Source of the DNA: CAVVPY01 sp963750295
GTDB taxonomy: Bacteria; Actinomycetota; Actinomycetes; Mycobacteriales; Jatrophihabitantaceae
Length of the DNA: 64,000 nucleotides
Assembly: GCA_963750295.1 (NCBI GenBank)
Contig: CAVVPY010000001.1
Coordinates: 2,108,001-2,172,000, forward strand
Direction of reading: 5' to 3'
Positions 52,954 through 61,755 of the stretch are shown in pieces. The notes under the pieces were generated by a model, which saw only the letters and a program-made list of their open reading frames with translations, was not told where the DNA came from and searched no databases. Position 1 is the first letter of the stretch; every line of letters starts with the position of its first letter. The position numbers and the translations under genes are program-made.

Positions 52954-53676
52954 GTGAGCGGGAACGAGCGAACGGCCGTCGTTATCGAGGACGACCCTGA
53001 CGTCCGCGCCCTGTTGAGCGAGTTGCTCAGCCAGAGCGGATTCGAGGTCACGGACGCGGCGACCGGGGCCGACGGGGTGCGGATCGTGCGCGAGCATGAC
53101 GTCGATCTGGTCACCCTCGACCTCAACCTGCCCGATCTGGACGGCATCGAGGTGTGCCGGCAGATCCGCGAGACCAGTGAGGCCTACATCGTCATGCTCA
53201 CCGGGCGCCCGGACGAGATCGACCGCCTCGTCGGGCTCGAGACCGGGGCGGACGACTACCTCACCAAGCCGTTCAGCCCGCGCGAGCTGCGCGCTCGCGT
53301 CGCGGCGATGATGCGCCGCCCCCGCCGCCGGCCGACCGCGGAGCAGGTCGAGGACACCACCGGCCTGCTGCGTCACGGCGGCCTCCAGATGGATCTCGAG
53401 GCGCGCCTGGCCATGCTCGACGGGCACGAGCTCGACCTGACCCGTACCGAGTTCGACCTGCTGGCCACGCTGCTCAGCGGCCCGCGGCGGGTATGGCCGC
53501 GCGAAACGCTGCTGCGCACGGTCTGGGGCCACGAGTGGGCCAGCGACGGACACCTCGTCGAGGTGCATATGGGCAACCTGCGTCGCAAACTCGGCGACGA
53601 TCCGCGCAACGGCCGCTACATCCGCACCGTCCGCGGCGTCGGCTACCGGCTCGGAAGCGGCGCGGATGAGCGTTGA
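52954..53676 (+). CDS. OmpR/PhoB-type response regulator
   Basis: 240 residues. Receiver domain with acidic pocket E12-D13-D14, phospho-acceptor D56 (VTLDLNLPDLDGIEV), switch Thr in MLTGRPDE and Lys in DDYLTKPFSPREL. C-terminal winged helix: DLTRTEFDLLATLLSGPRRVWPRETLLRTVWG... GHLVEVHMGNLRRKLGDDPRNGRYIRTVRGVGYRLG. All key residues are present. The stop overlaps the start of the GAF-DHp gene by 11 bp, so the two are made together. Confidence 0.94.
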   Translation: MSGNERTAVVIEDDPDVRALLSELLSQSGFEVTDAATGADGVRIVREHDVDLVTLDLNLPDLDGIEVCRQIRETSEAYIVMLTGRPDEIDRLVGLETGADDYLTKPFSPRELRARVAAMMRRPRRRPTAEQVEDTTGLLRHGGLQMDLEARLAMLDGHELDLTRTEFDLLATLLSGPRRVWPRETLLRTVWGHEWASDGHLVEVHMGNLRRKLGDDPRNGRYIRTVRGVGYRLGSGADER

Positions 53677-54400
53677 CGAGGAGTCCGCGCGGCTGGCGGT
53701 CCTCGCCGAGTACGACCTCGTCGGGCCGTCGGCTCCCGACGTGGCGGACCTGACCGTCCTATGCGAGCTGGCCGCGCAGCTGGTCGACGTCCCGACGGCG
53801 GCGATCAACATCATCGACGACGAGGTGCACCACCTGGTCGCCGCGTTCGGCTGTGACACCGGCATCTGCGCCCGGTCGGAATCGATGTGCGCACTCACCG
53901 TCGCCGGCGGCGCCGACGCGTTCGTCGAGGACGCCGCCCGCGACGACCGGTTCCGCCGCCTGCCGTGGGTCGATGGACGCCTCGCGTCCGTCCGGTTCTA
54001 CTGCTCGATCATCATCCGGACACCGGACGGCTACCCGCTGGGGACGCTGTGCGTGTTCGACGACCAGGTGCGCCCGGTCGTGCCCGCGGCGGTCCGGTGG
54101 CTGCAGATGATCGCCAGCCAGGTGGGCGAGATGTTCGAGCTGCGCCTGCGCGGTCGGCGCCTCGAACGCACCCGAGCCGAGCTGACGTCGACCCAGGACC
54201 AGCTCACCGGCGTCGCCCGCCGGCTCACCCATGATCTGCGCACACCGCTGACCGCGGTCCTCGGCTTCACCGAACTGCTCGCCGAGCTACCGGCGGTGCG
54301 CAACGACGACACCGCCCGGGCCTATGTGGCCCGGGCGCACGCGTCCGGGGTCCGCATGAACGCCACGATCGACCAGCTCACCGCTCACGCGTCCGGCTGA
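53666..54400 (+). CDS. GAF sensor with histidine-kinase dimerisation domain but no ATPase domain
   Basis: 244 residues. GAF domain about 25-150 (LCELAAQLVDVPTAAINIIDDEVHHLVAAFG; VRFYCSIIIRTPDGYPLGTLCVFDD), then a helix and a HisKA/DHp hairpin with phospho-acceptor H189 in ARRLTHDLRTPLTAVLGFTELL. The protein ends straight after the second DHp helix (MNATIDQLTAHASG). The HATPase_c domain is absent. The next 30 nt lead into an opposing gene, so it has not been split off. It may be a phosphotransfer protein fed by another kinase, or a negative partner of the upstream regulator. Confidence 0.85.
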   Translation: MSVDEESARLAVLAEYDLVGPSAPDVADLTVLCELAAQLVDVPTAAINIIDDEVHHLVAAFGCDTGICARSESMCALTVAGGADAFVEDAARDDRFRRLPWVDGRLASVRFYCSIIIRTPDGYPLGTLCVFDDQVRPVVPAAVRWLQMIASQVGEMFELRLRGRRLERTRAELTSTQDQLTGVARRLTHDLRTPLTAVLGFTELLAELPAVRNDDTARAYVARAHASGVRMNATIDQLTAHASG

Positions 54401-54430
54401 CCCCGCGTCGCGGCCGTTCCCGGCACAGCG

Positions 54431-54853
54431 TCAGCCGGTCGCCGCGACGTGGTCGTTCCACCGCGGCCGCTGCCCGACCAACTGCCCGACGCGCTGCACG
54501 AGTTCGCGGGGGCTGAACGGCTTGGGCAGGTAGTCGTCCGCGCCGGCGGCCTGACCGGCCGCAATGTCCTCGAGCGAGCAGTTGGCGCTGATGAGCAGCA
54601 CGGGACTGGCCCAGCGGTCCAGTCCCGACTTGAGCCGGCGGCACACCTGCAGCCCGCTCAGGTCCGGCATTTGGACATCGAGGACGAGGACGTCGTACTG
54701 GCCGCGCAGGGCGGCCGTCAGCGCGTCGGTACCACCTGCCGCGGCGTGGACGGCGAATCCTGCGGTGCGGAGGGAGAGCAGGAGCAGGGCGCGAATGTCC
54801 GCGTCGTCGTCAGCCACCAGCACGCGGCTGGGGCCCGGGGTATCGGTTGTCAT
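54431..54853 (-). CDS. Stand-alone receiver domain (CheY-like)
   Basis: 140 residues, one receiver domain. Acidic pocket D15-D16-D17, phospho-acceptor D59 (VLVLDVQMPDLSGLQVC), Ser in LLISANCSLED, Lys in DDYLPKPFSPREL. No output domain; a short basic tail (GQRPRWNDHVAATG) ends it. It converges on the GAF-DHp gene, so the cluster has two receivers, one H-box and no ATPase. It is probably a phosphate sink or a binding partner. Confidence 0.9.
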   Translation of the reverse strand: MTTDTPGPSRVLVADDDADIRALLLLSLRTAGFAVHAAAGGTDALTAALRGQYDVLVLDVQMPDLSGLQVCRRLKSGLDRWASPVLLISANCSLEDIAAGQAAGADDYLPKPFSPRELVQRVGQLVGQRPRWNDHVAATG

Positions 54854-54896
54854 CGACGGGTGCCTGTTTCTCGAGGCGGAGCGGGAGCGAATTTAA

Positions 54897-54936
54897 GCGC
54901 GGCGGCCGATTCCCCCCGCGGAAGCTGCCGCCGCGC
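54897..54936 (-). terminator. Terminator of the valS-folC-DUF4233 transcript
   Basis: GCGCGGCGGC and GCCGCCGCGC (54897-54906 with 54927-54936) form a perfect 10-bp stem with a 20-nt loop. On the minus strand TTAAATT follows directly, a T-rich tail unusual for this DNA. It lies about 130 nt past the DUF4233 stop. Confidence 0.65.
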
Positions 54937-55064
54937 CTACCAGGAGTCTGTGCGGTAATCCTCAAATCGGACAATCGGCTAACCGCTCGTTGACGATGAC
55001 AATGATCAAGAAAGCCGCAAGTACGGTCGAATTACGAACCTAAGTTGTGCACGGGCACCAACGA
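54937..55064. other. Low-GC intergenic pocket
   Basis: About 130 nt near 50% G+C by eye, against about 70% around it, with runs such as AATGATCAAGAAAG and TACGAACCTAAG. No convincing gene; a 15-codon ORF from the ATG near 54999 has atypical codons. It could be the promoter region of the receiver gene or encode a small RNA. Confidence 0.4.
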
Positions 55065-55454
55065 CTACGAAACGAGCAGCCGCCAGCCGCCCGGCGTTCC
55101 CAGCAGCTCGCGCCGCAGCACCAGCAGGCGAACCCAGACGGCGGCGAAGATGGCCCCGATCACGAGCATCGCCACGAGCCAGATCCCGGTGAGCAGGAAC
55201 GGCACCTGCAGCGCGCTGCCGACGGCGATGCCGTAGGACCGGCGGGCCAGACCGGCGGCAAGCACCATCGCCACCGCGAGGCCGATCAGCGCCACCGTGC
55301 GGGCGGTGCCCAGCCCGGTGCTGGTGAAGGCGAGGGCACGCGGCACGAGCAGCGTGACGAGCGCCTCGAGGCCGAGAATGGCCGCGAGCGCCCCGCGCGT
55401 CGACCGGTCGATCCGCCTCGCGCGGGCAAGGTCCTCGGCCTGGCTGTCGCTCAC
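55065..55454 (-). CDS. DUF4233 membrane protein
   Basis: 129 residues with four membrane helices (ALAAILGLEALVTLLVPRALAF; ARTVALIGLAVAMVLAAGL; VPFLLTGIWLVAMLVIGAIFAAVW). This short family follows folC in most actinobacteria (for example Rv2446c). Function unknown. The ATG overlaps the folC stop (ATGA). Confidence 0.88.
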   Translation of the reverse strand: MSDSQAEDLARARRIDRSTRGALAAILGLEALVTLLVPRALAFTSTGLGTARTVALIGLAVAMVLAAGLARRSYGIAVGSALQVPFLLTGIWLVAMLVIGAIFAAVWVRLLVLRRELLGTPGGWRLLVS

Positions 55455-56815
55455 GTCGGCGCCCCGAGCAGCACCCGCGCGTCGCCGGCGGTCACCACCG
55501 ACCCGGTCACGAGCACCCCGGCCCCGGACAGCAGGTCGTCGCCGGTGTCCTCGGCCAGACGCACCGCGGTCTCGATCGCGTCGTCCAGGCGGGGTTCGAC
55601 GCTCACCCGGTCCGGGCCGAACACCTCGACGGCGACCACAGCCAGCTCGTCGGCGCTCAGGCAGCGGGTCGAGGAGTTCTGGGTCACCACCACCTCGTCC
55701 ACGACCGGTTCAAGCGGTGCGAGCAGGCCGGCCACGTCCTTGTCGCCGAGGACGGCCACGACGGCGACCAACCGGCGGAAGTCGAACGCCTCGCCCAGCG
55801 CAGCGACCGTGGCGGCCATCCCGTGCGGGTTGTGCGCGGCGTCCACCAGGACGGTGGGGGCGGAGCGGACGGCTTCGAGCCGCCCCGGTGACCGCACCGC
55901 CGCAAACGACGCCCGGACGATGTCGAGGTCGAGGATTCCGCTCGGAGCACCCGCGCCGAAGAACGCCTCGGTCGCCGCCAGCGCGCAGGCCGCGTTCTGC
56001 GCCTGGTGGGCACCGTGCAGCGGCAGGAAGATCTCCTCGTACACACCGGCCAGGCCCTGGACGGTGATGACCTGTCCCCCGACGGCGACCCTGCGGTCGA
56101 GCACGCCGAACTCGAGACCCTCGCGCGCGACGCTCGCCCCGACCTCGGCGGCGCGGCGCAACAGTTGTTCGGCTGCCTCCGGCGACTGGGCCGCGAGTAT
56201 CGCCGCCGCCCCGGGCTTGATGATGCCGGCCTTCTCGGCGGCGATCGTCGACACGTGTTCGCCCAGGAAGCTGACGTGGTCGAGGTCGATCGGTCCGACG
56301 ACGGCCACCTCGGCGTCGATCACGTTCGTGGCGTCCCACCGACCACCGAGACCGACCTCGACGACGGCGACGTCGACAGGCGCATCGGCGAAGATCGAGT
56401 ACGCGAGCGCGACCATGACCTCGAAGAACGACAGCCGGATCTCGTTCCTGGCGTCGACGAGGTCGAGGTAGGGCGCGAGCTCGTCGTAGCCCTCGACGAA
56501 CCGGCGGGCGCCGACCGGAAGGCCGTCGAGGACGATCCGCTCGGTGATCTGCGACAGGTGCGGGCTGGTGAACCGCCCGGCTCGCAGGCCGAAGCCGCGC
56601 AGCAGTTCGTCCACCATCCGGGCCATCGAGGTCTTGCCGTTGGTCCCGGTCAGGTGCACGGCGCGGTACGAGCGCTGCGGCGAGCCGAGCAGGTCGAGCA
56701 GGGTTTCGATCCGGTCGCGGGTCGGGTGCAGCCGTCCTTCGCCCCACCGGCGGGTGATCTCGGCCTCGATGACGCGCATTCGGGCCGCGAGGTCCTCGCG
56801 CTGGGTGGGTGCCAC
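55451..56815 (-). CDS. folC: Folylpolyglutamate/dihydrofolate synthase
   Basis: Adds glutamate to folates. 454 residues from GTG 56815 (VAPTQREDLAARMRVIEAEITRRWGEGRLHPTRDRIETLLDLLG). ATP site VHLTGTNGKTSMARM. TSPHLSQITERI, EVGLGGRWDATNVI and DAAHNPHGM are further family motifs. The start is uncertain: TTG 56860 would add 15 poorly conserved residues. It follows valS by 81 nt, as in M. tuberculosis. Confidence 0.94.
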   Translation of the reverse strand: MAPTQREDLAARMRVIEAEITRRWGEGRLHPTRDRIETLLDLLGSPQRSYRAVHLTGTNGKTSMARMVDELLRGFGLRAGRFTSPHLSQITERIVLDGLPVGARRFVEGYDELAPYLDLVDARNEIRLSFFEVMVALAYSIFADAPVDVAVVEVGLGGRWDATNVIDAEVAVVGPIDLDHVSFLGEHVSTIAAEKAGIIKPGAAAILAAQSPEAAEQLLRRAAEVGASVAREGLEFGVLDRRVAVGGQVITVQGLAGVYEEIFLPLHGAHQAQNAACALAATEAFFGAGAPSGILDLDIVRASFAAVRSPGRLEAVRSAPTVLVDAAHNPHGMAATVAALGEAFDFRRLVAVVAVLGDKDVAGLLAPLEPVVDEVVVTQNSSTRCLSADELAVVAVEVFGPDRVSVEPRLDDAIETAVRLAEDTGDDLLSGAGVLVTGSVVTAGDARVLLGAPT

Positions 56816-56896
56816 GACGCGCCAGTCTACGGACCCGCCGCCGGCGGCAGGACGGTCCAATCCCGCCGCGCGGCGAACTCAGCCCGGCTGGGCGGG

Positions 56897-59551
56897 CTAA
56901 GCCGGCTGGGCCGGCTGGGCCGGCTGGGCCGGCTGGGCCGGCTGGGCCGGCTGGGCCGCCAGCGCCGCCAGCGCCGCCTCGATGCGGACCAGGTCGGCCT
57001 CGGCAGCCGCGAGCCGGTCGCGCACCTTGGCCACGACGTCCTCGGGTGCCTTGCCGGTGAATGCCTCGTTGCCGAGCTTGGCGGCGTTGACGGCGCGTTC
57101 CTTCTCGGCAGCGGCACGGTCCTTGCTCAGGCGGGCCCGCTCGGCCGCGGCGTCGATCGTCCCGGACAGGTCGAAGTCCACCCGCACGCCGGCCGAGGTG
57201 GTGAGCGAGGCCGTCGGGGCGAAGTCGGCGGGCGCGTCGTCCAGGCGCAACATCGCGCGCGCGGCCGGCTCGGCCGACCCTGCCCCGGTGAGGCGCGCCG
57301 GCACGCGCTGGGACGGCTTCACGCCCTGGTCGGAGCGGAACCTGCGCACCTCGGTCACGATCGCCTGGACGGCCAGCACCTCGGCCTCGGCGGCAGCGTC
57401 CGCGCGAGCGGTGTCGGCGCTCGGCCAGGCGGCGATCACCACCGACTCGCCGCCCGTCAGCGCCGTCCATAGCGCCTCGGTGACGAACGGGATCATCGGG
57501 TGCAGCAACCGCAGCAGCACGTCGAGCACCTCGCCGAGCACGCGGCGCGTGTCAGAACCGCTCGGCCCGTTGAGCGACAGCTTCGCCAGCTCGATGTACC
57601 AGTCGCAGACCTCGTCCCACGCGAAGTGGTAGAGCACGTCGACGATCTTGGCGAACTCGTAGTGCGCGTACAGGTCGTCGACCTCGGTGACGACAGCTTG
57701 CAGCCGCGACAGGATCCACGCGTCGGCGCCGGTCACCTGCGCGGGCAGCGGACCGTCGACCGTGGCGCCGCTGATCATCGCGAAGCGGGTCGCGTTCCAC
57801 AGCTTGGTGCCGAAGTTGCGGGCCCCGACGACCCACTCCTCGTTGATCGCCTGGTCGGCGCCGGGGTTCGCGCCCTGCAACAGCGACAGCCGGACCGCGT
57901 CCGCGCCGTACGAATCGATCCATACCAGCGGGTCGACCACGTTGCCCCTGGATTTGGACATCTTCTTGCCCGAGCTGTCGCGCACCAGGCCGTGCAGCAT
58001 CACCGTACGGAACGGCACGCGGTCGGCCGGCTCGCGAGAATCCATCGCGTAGAGACCGAACAGCATCATCCGCACGACCCAGAAGAACAGGATGTCGTAG
58101 CCGGTGACCAGCACGGTGGTCGGGTAGTAACGGCGCAGGTCGGGCGTGTCGTCGGGCCAGCCCATCGTCGAGAACGGCCACAGGGCCGAGGAGAACCAGG
58201 TGTCGAGGACGTCCTCGTCCTGGGTCCACCCCGAGGGCGGCGTCTCGTCCGGGCCGAAGCACTGGTCGTCGCCGTCCGGTGAGTACCAGACGGGGATGCG
58301 GTGGCCCCACCACAACTGCCGGCTGATGCACCAGTCGCGCAGGTTGTCGATCCACTGGAAGTAGCGCCGCGTCATGGCCGCCGGTTCGATCACGACGCGG
58401 CCGTCCCGCACCGCTTCGGCCGCCGCGCGGGCCAGCGTCTCGACGCGGACGAACCACTGCATCGACAGCCGCGGCTCGACCACGGTGTCGCACTTCGAAC
58501 AGTGACCGACCGAGTGGCTGTACGGCCGCTTCTCGGCGACGATGCGACCGTCCTCGCGCAGCGCCGCGACGATCGCGTACCGCGCCTCGAACCGGTCGAG
58601 GCCGGCGAACGGGCCGGGGACGGTGATGATCGCCCGCTCGTCCATGATCGTCGGCATCGGCAACCCGTGCCGCCTGCCGATCTCGAAGTCGTTCGGGTCG
58701 TGCGCCGGAGTCACCTTCACCGCGCCGGTGCCGAACGCCGGGTCCACGTGCTCGTCGGCGACGATCGGGATCCGCCGGTTGGTGAGCGGCAGTGCCACGT
58801 CGGTGCCGACCAGATGCGCGTACCGCTCGTCCTCGGGGTGGACGGCCACGGCGGTGTCGCCGAGCATCGTCTCGGCGCGGGTGGTGGCCACCACGACGGA
58901 CGCATCCCCGTCGCCGTACCGGATCGAGATGAGTTCACCCAGATCGTCGCTGTGCTCGACCTCGATGTCGCTGATCGCGGTCATGTCGCGCGGGCACCAG
59001 TTGATGATCCGCTCGGCGCGGTAGATCAGGTCGTCGTCGTAGAGCCGTTTGAAGATCGTGTGGACGGCCCGCGAGAGGCCCTCGTCCATCGTGAAGCGCT
59101 CGCGCGACCAGTCCACCCCGTCCCCGAGTCGGCGCATCTGGCCCAGGATCTGGCCGCCGTAGCGGTGCTTCCACTCCCACGACTTCGCGACGAAGTCCTC
59201 GCGGCTGTAGTCGGTTCGGCTCTTGCCCTCGGTCTCGGCGAGGTGGCGCTCGACGAGCGTCTGCACCCCGATCGACGCGTGGTCCATGCCGGGCAACCAG
59301 AGCACGTCGTGGCCCTGCATGCGCGCCCGGCGGGTGACTGCGTCCATCATCGACTGCTCGAGGGCGTGACCGATGTGCAGCGTGCCGGTCACGTTCGGCG
59401 GCGGGATCACCAGCGAGAACGGCGGCTTGTCACTCGTCGGATCGGCCGTGAAGTAACCGCGCTCGATCCACCGCTCGTACAGCGGGCCCTCGACCTCTGC
59501 CGGCACGAACTGCGTCGGCAGGTCAGGGCGCGTGCTGGCCGGGTCGGTCAT
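56897..59551 (-). CDS. valS: Valyl-tRNA synthetase
   Basis: 884 residues from ATG 59551 (MTDPASTRPDLPTQFVPAEVEGPLYERWIERGYF). HIGH motif in PPPNVTGTLHIGHAL, editing domain with TTRAETMLGDTAVAVHP, KMSKS in DSSGKKMSKSRGNVVDP, and the C-terminal coiled coil (AAAERARLSKDRAAAEKERAVNAAKLGNEAFTGKAPEDVVAKVRDRL). The last residues are a Gln-Pro-Ala repeat from a 9-bp tandem repeat. The frame stays open for about 1 kb upstream of the ATG because stops are scarce; that part overlaps the M3 peptidase gene and is not coding. Confidence 0.97.
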   Translation of the reverse strand: MTDPASTRPDLPTQFVPAEVEGPLYERWIERGYFTADPTSDKPPFSLVIPPPNVTGTLHIGHALEQSMMDAVTRRARMQGHDVLWLPGMDHASIGVQTLVERHLAETEGKSRTDYSREDFVAKSWEWKHRYGGQILGQMRRLGDGVDWSRERFTMDEGLSRAVHTIFKRLYDDDLIYRAERIINWCPRDMTAISDIEVEHSDDLGELISIRYGDGDASVVVATTRAETMLGDTAVAVHPEDERYAHLVGTDVALPLTNRRIPIVADEHVDPAFGTGAVKVTPAHDPNDFEIGRRHGLPMPTIMDERAIITVPGPFAGLDRFEARYAIVAALREDGRIVAEKRPYSHSVGHCSKCDTVVEPRLSMQWFVRVETLARAAAEAVRDGRVVIEPAAMTRRYFQWIDNLRDWCISRQLWWGHRIPVWYSPDGDDQCFGPDETPPSGWTQDEDVLDTWFSSALWPFSTMGWPDDTPDLRRYYPTTVLVTGYDILFFWVVRMMLFGLYAMDSREPADRVPFRTVMLHGLVRDSSGKKMSKSRGNVVDPLVWIDSYGADAVRLSLLQGANPGADQAINEEWVVGARNFGTKLWNATRFAMISGATVDGPLPAQVTGADAWILSRLQAVVTEVDDLYAHYEFAKIVDVLYHFAWDEVCDWYIELAKLSLNGPSGSDTRRVLGEVLDVLLRLLHPMIPFVTEALWTALTGGESVVIAAWPSADTARADAAAEAEVLAVQAIVTEVRRFRSDQGVKPSQRVPARLTGAGSAEPAARAMLRLDDAPADFAPTASLTTSAGVRVDFDLSGTIDAAAERARLSKDRAAAEKERAVNAAKLGNEAFTGKAPEDVVAKVRDRLAAAEADLVRIEAALAALAAQPAQPAQPAQPAQPAQPA
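56902..56955. repeat. Six perfect 9-bp repeats at the valS 3' end
   Basis: CCGGCTGGG is repeated six times without change. On the coding strand it reads Gln-Pro-Ala and adds an extended tail to ValS just before the TAG. Copy number is likely to vary between strains. Confidence 0.9.
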
Positions 59552-59601
59552 GTCGGGGATTGTATGGACTGCCCCCGCGTCGATCTCCGGTGGCGTTGGC
59601 C

Positions 59602-59727
59602 GCGCCGTCGTTTCCCCGCTATCGACCGGTTCGGGACCCGCCAGCCGACCGATAGCGGGGAAAGGCGCCGTCGTTTCCCCGCTATCGACCGGTTCGGGAC
59701 CCGCCAGCCGACCGATAGCGGGGAAAG
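59602..59727. repeat. Two identical tandem copies of a 63-bp foldback element
   Basis: 59602-59664 and 59665-59727 are identical over 63 bp. Each contains TTTCCCCGCTATCG and, about 35 nt later, CGATAGCGGGGAAA, a perfect 14-bp inverted repeat. The outer arms (TTTCCCCGC/GCGGGGAAA) are the same as in the tandem element at 525-652, while the inner sequence differs. It fills the space between the M3 peptidase stop and the valS start, both on the minus strand. Confidence 0.9.
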
Positions 59728-59733
59728 GGGCGG

Positions 59734-61659
59734 CTAGCGGGCCATCGGCGCGACGTCCAGCCACGCCTGGAAGGCATCGAAGGAGTAGGGCCGGCCCAGG
59801 AATGCCTCGACCAGGTCCGCGGCGTCCGCGCATCCGCCGCGGGCCAGGATCTCGTCGCGGTAGCGCTGCACCACGGCGGCGTCGAACAGGTCGGTGCGGT
59901 CGAAGGCTGAGAACAGGTCCTTGGCGATGACCAGGCTCCACATGTAGGTGTAGTAGCCGCTGCCGTAGCCGGTCAGGTGGCCGAAGGACGCATGGAAGTG
60001 CGTGCCCGGCAGGTGGTCGATCAGGTCGTAGCGGGCCTGCAGGTCGCGGACGGTCGCGGTCAGGTCGGCCGGACGGTCCTGGTGCAGCCGGTAGGACAGC
60101 GCGGCGTAGAACATCTGCGTGCGGGTGAAGCAGCCCTTGCCGAACTCCTTCGCCGCGCGCATCCGCTCGACCAGGTCGGCCGGGATCGGCGCACCGTCCG
60201 CGTCCACGGCGAAGCTCTGCAGCACGGCGGTGTCCCAGGCCCATTCCTCCAGTAGCTGTGACGGCGCCTCGACGAAGTCCCACTCGGTTGCGACGCCCGA
60301 GAACCGCGCCCAGTGCTGGCGCCCGCCGAGGACGTGGTGCACGAGATGGCCGAACTCGTGAAAGAGCGTGACGACGTCCGAGTGCTCCATCAGGCCGCGC
60401 GGCAGGTTGCAGACGAGCGCACCTTCCGGCAGCAGCCGGCCCTCGATGCCGACGGCGAGGTCGAACTGCGCGGCGTGCTTGAACTTTCCTTCGCGCGGAT
60501 GCAGATCGAGGTGGATCCGCCCATGGTGTTGCCCGTCGACGACCACGTCGTAGACCGCGACGTCCTCGTGCCACGAGCCGGCATCAGGCACCGGCCGGTA
60601 GTCGACACCGAAAAGGCGGGCCGTCACGTCGAGCAGGCCGGCGCGCACCTCCACGAAGTCGAAGTAGCGCCGTACCTGCTGGGTGTCGACGCTGTAGTCC
60701 TCGCGGCGAACGAGCTGTTCGTAGTAGGAGAAGTCCGCACGGTCGAGCGAGGTGCGGGCGGGGTCGTCCCGCTGCGCGCGGGCCAGCACGACGTCGTAGT
60801 CGCGCCGCCCACCTTCCTCGGCCGCCGCGGTGATCCGGTCGACGAACTCGATGATCGCCTTGCCGCTGCCGATCATCTTGACGTCGGCGTCGTAGGACGG
60901 CCAGTCGTCGTAACCGACCAGGCCGGCCAATTCGGCGCGCAGTTCGAGGATCTCGGCGAGGACGGCGTCGTTCGCCGGCCACGCCCGGTCGAGGTACTGC
61001 CGCGTCAGGTCGCGGCGCACACCGCCATCGGTCGCGAACAGCCGGATCGGGACGAAGTCAGGTGTGTCGGTGCTCAGCTCGACCAGCCCGTCCGCGCCGG
61101 CTGGGTGGGCCGCGACGAAGTCGGCGGGCAGGCCGCCGAGCCGGTCCGGCGCTACCCGGATCGATCGGACGTCATCGCGGATGTTGCGCGCGAAGTCCTG
61201 GTCGAGGACGGTCACTCGCTCGGCAATCGCACGCAACCGAGCACGCACGTCGTCGGGACGGTCGACGCCGGCGCGGCGGAAATCGCGCAGCACCCGGCTG
61301 CGGAACCGCGCCGCGTCTGCGTCCAGGCCCAGCTCGTCCGTCGCCGCGAGGACGTCGTAGAGGCCGCGGTCGAGCCCGCGCTCGGTGCGCACCCGCGAGA
61401 TCTCCTGAGCACACTCCTCGGCGCCCGCGCGGACGGCGGCGTCCGGGTGCACCTCGCTGAGCAGGCCGGCAAGGGAGTTGGCGTTGTGCAGCGCGATGTC
61501 CGCGTCGTTCCACAGTTCGAGAACCTCGCCGCTCGATCGCGCCGTCCCGTCGCGGAGCCGGTCGAGCAGGTCGCGGGTGAGTCGTAGGTTGACCTCGACG
61601 CTGGAGCGGACGTGGTTGAGCCAGTCACCGTCCGGCGCGGGCAGATGCAGTGGACGCAT
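59734..61659 (-). CDS. M3 family oligopeptidase
   Basis: 641 residues, thimet-oligopeptidase-like. Zinc motif HEFGH in VVTLFHEFGHLVHHVLGG, with the third ligand in the downstream EAPSQLLEEWAWD block. The C-terminal HASFGHLTGYGSGYYTYMWSLVIAKDLFSAF is typical and lines the substrate cavity. No signal peptide, so a cytosolic peptide-degrading role is likely. It lies upstream of valS, separated by the tandem foldback, and starts divergently from the oxidoreductase. Confidence 0.94.
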   Translation of the reverse strand: MRPLHLPAPDGDWLNHVRSSVEVNLRLTRDLLDRLRDGTARSSGEVLELWNDADIALHNANSLAGLLSEVHPDAAVRAGAEECAQEISRVRTERGLDRGLYDVLAATDELGLDADAARFRSRVLRDFRRAGVDRPDDVRARLRAIAERVTVLDQDFARNIRDDVRSIRVAPDRLGGLPADFVAAHPAGADGLVELSTDTPDFVPIRLFATDGGVRRDLTRQYLDRAWPANDAVLAEILELRAELAGLVGYDDWPSYDADVKMIGSGKAIIEFVDRITAAAEEGGRRDYDVVLARAQRDDPARTSLDRADFSYYEQLVRREDYSVDTQQVRRYFDFVEVRAGLLDVTARLFGVDYRPVPDAGSWHEDVAVYDVVVDGQHHGRIHLDLHPREGKFKHAAQFDLAVGIEGRLLPEGALVCNLPRGLMEHSDVVTLFHEFGHLVHHVLGGRQHWARFSGVATEWDFVEAPSQLLEEWAWDTAVLQSFAVDADGAPIPADLVERMRAAKEFGKGCFTRTQMFYAALSYRLHQDRPADLTATVRDLQARYDLIDHLPGTHFHASFGHLTGYGSGYYTYMWSLVIAKDLFSAFDRTDLFDAAVVQRYRDEILARGGCADAADLVEAFLGRPYSFDAFQAWLDVAPMAR

Positions 61660-61755
61660 GCGTCGACCTTAGGCGCGGCGGGCGGCGCATTACCCACGCG
61701 TTCGGCGGACCGCCCCCGTCCCGATCACGGCCGCTGGCACGCCACACTGGGTGCC

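Noticed and set aside
54999..55046. 15-codon ORF in the low-GC pocket
   Set aside because: No ribosome-binding site of note, and codon use (AAA, TTA) is unlike all neighbours. It is noted only as part of the pocket.
59552..60574. Upstream extension of the valS frame by about 340 codons
   Set aside because: The extension runs through the tandem foldback and antisense through part of the M3 peptidase gene on a different frame, and its product has no ValS similarity. ATG 59551 starts exactly where the family does.
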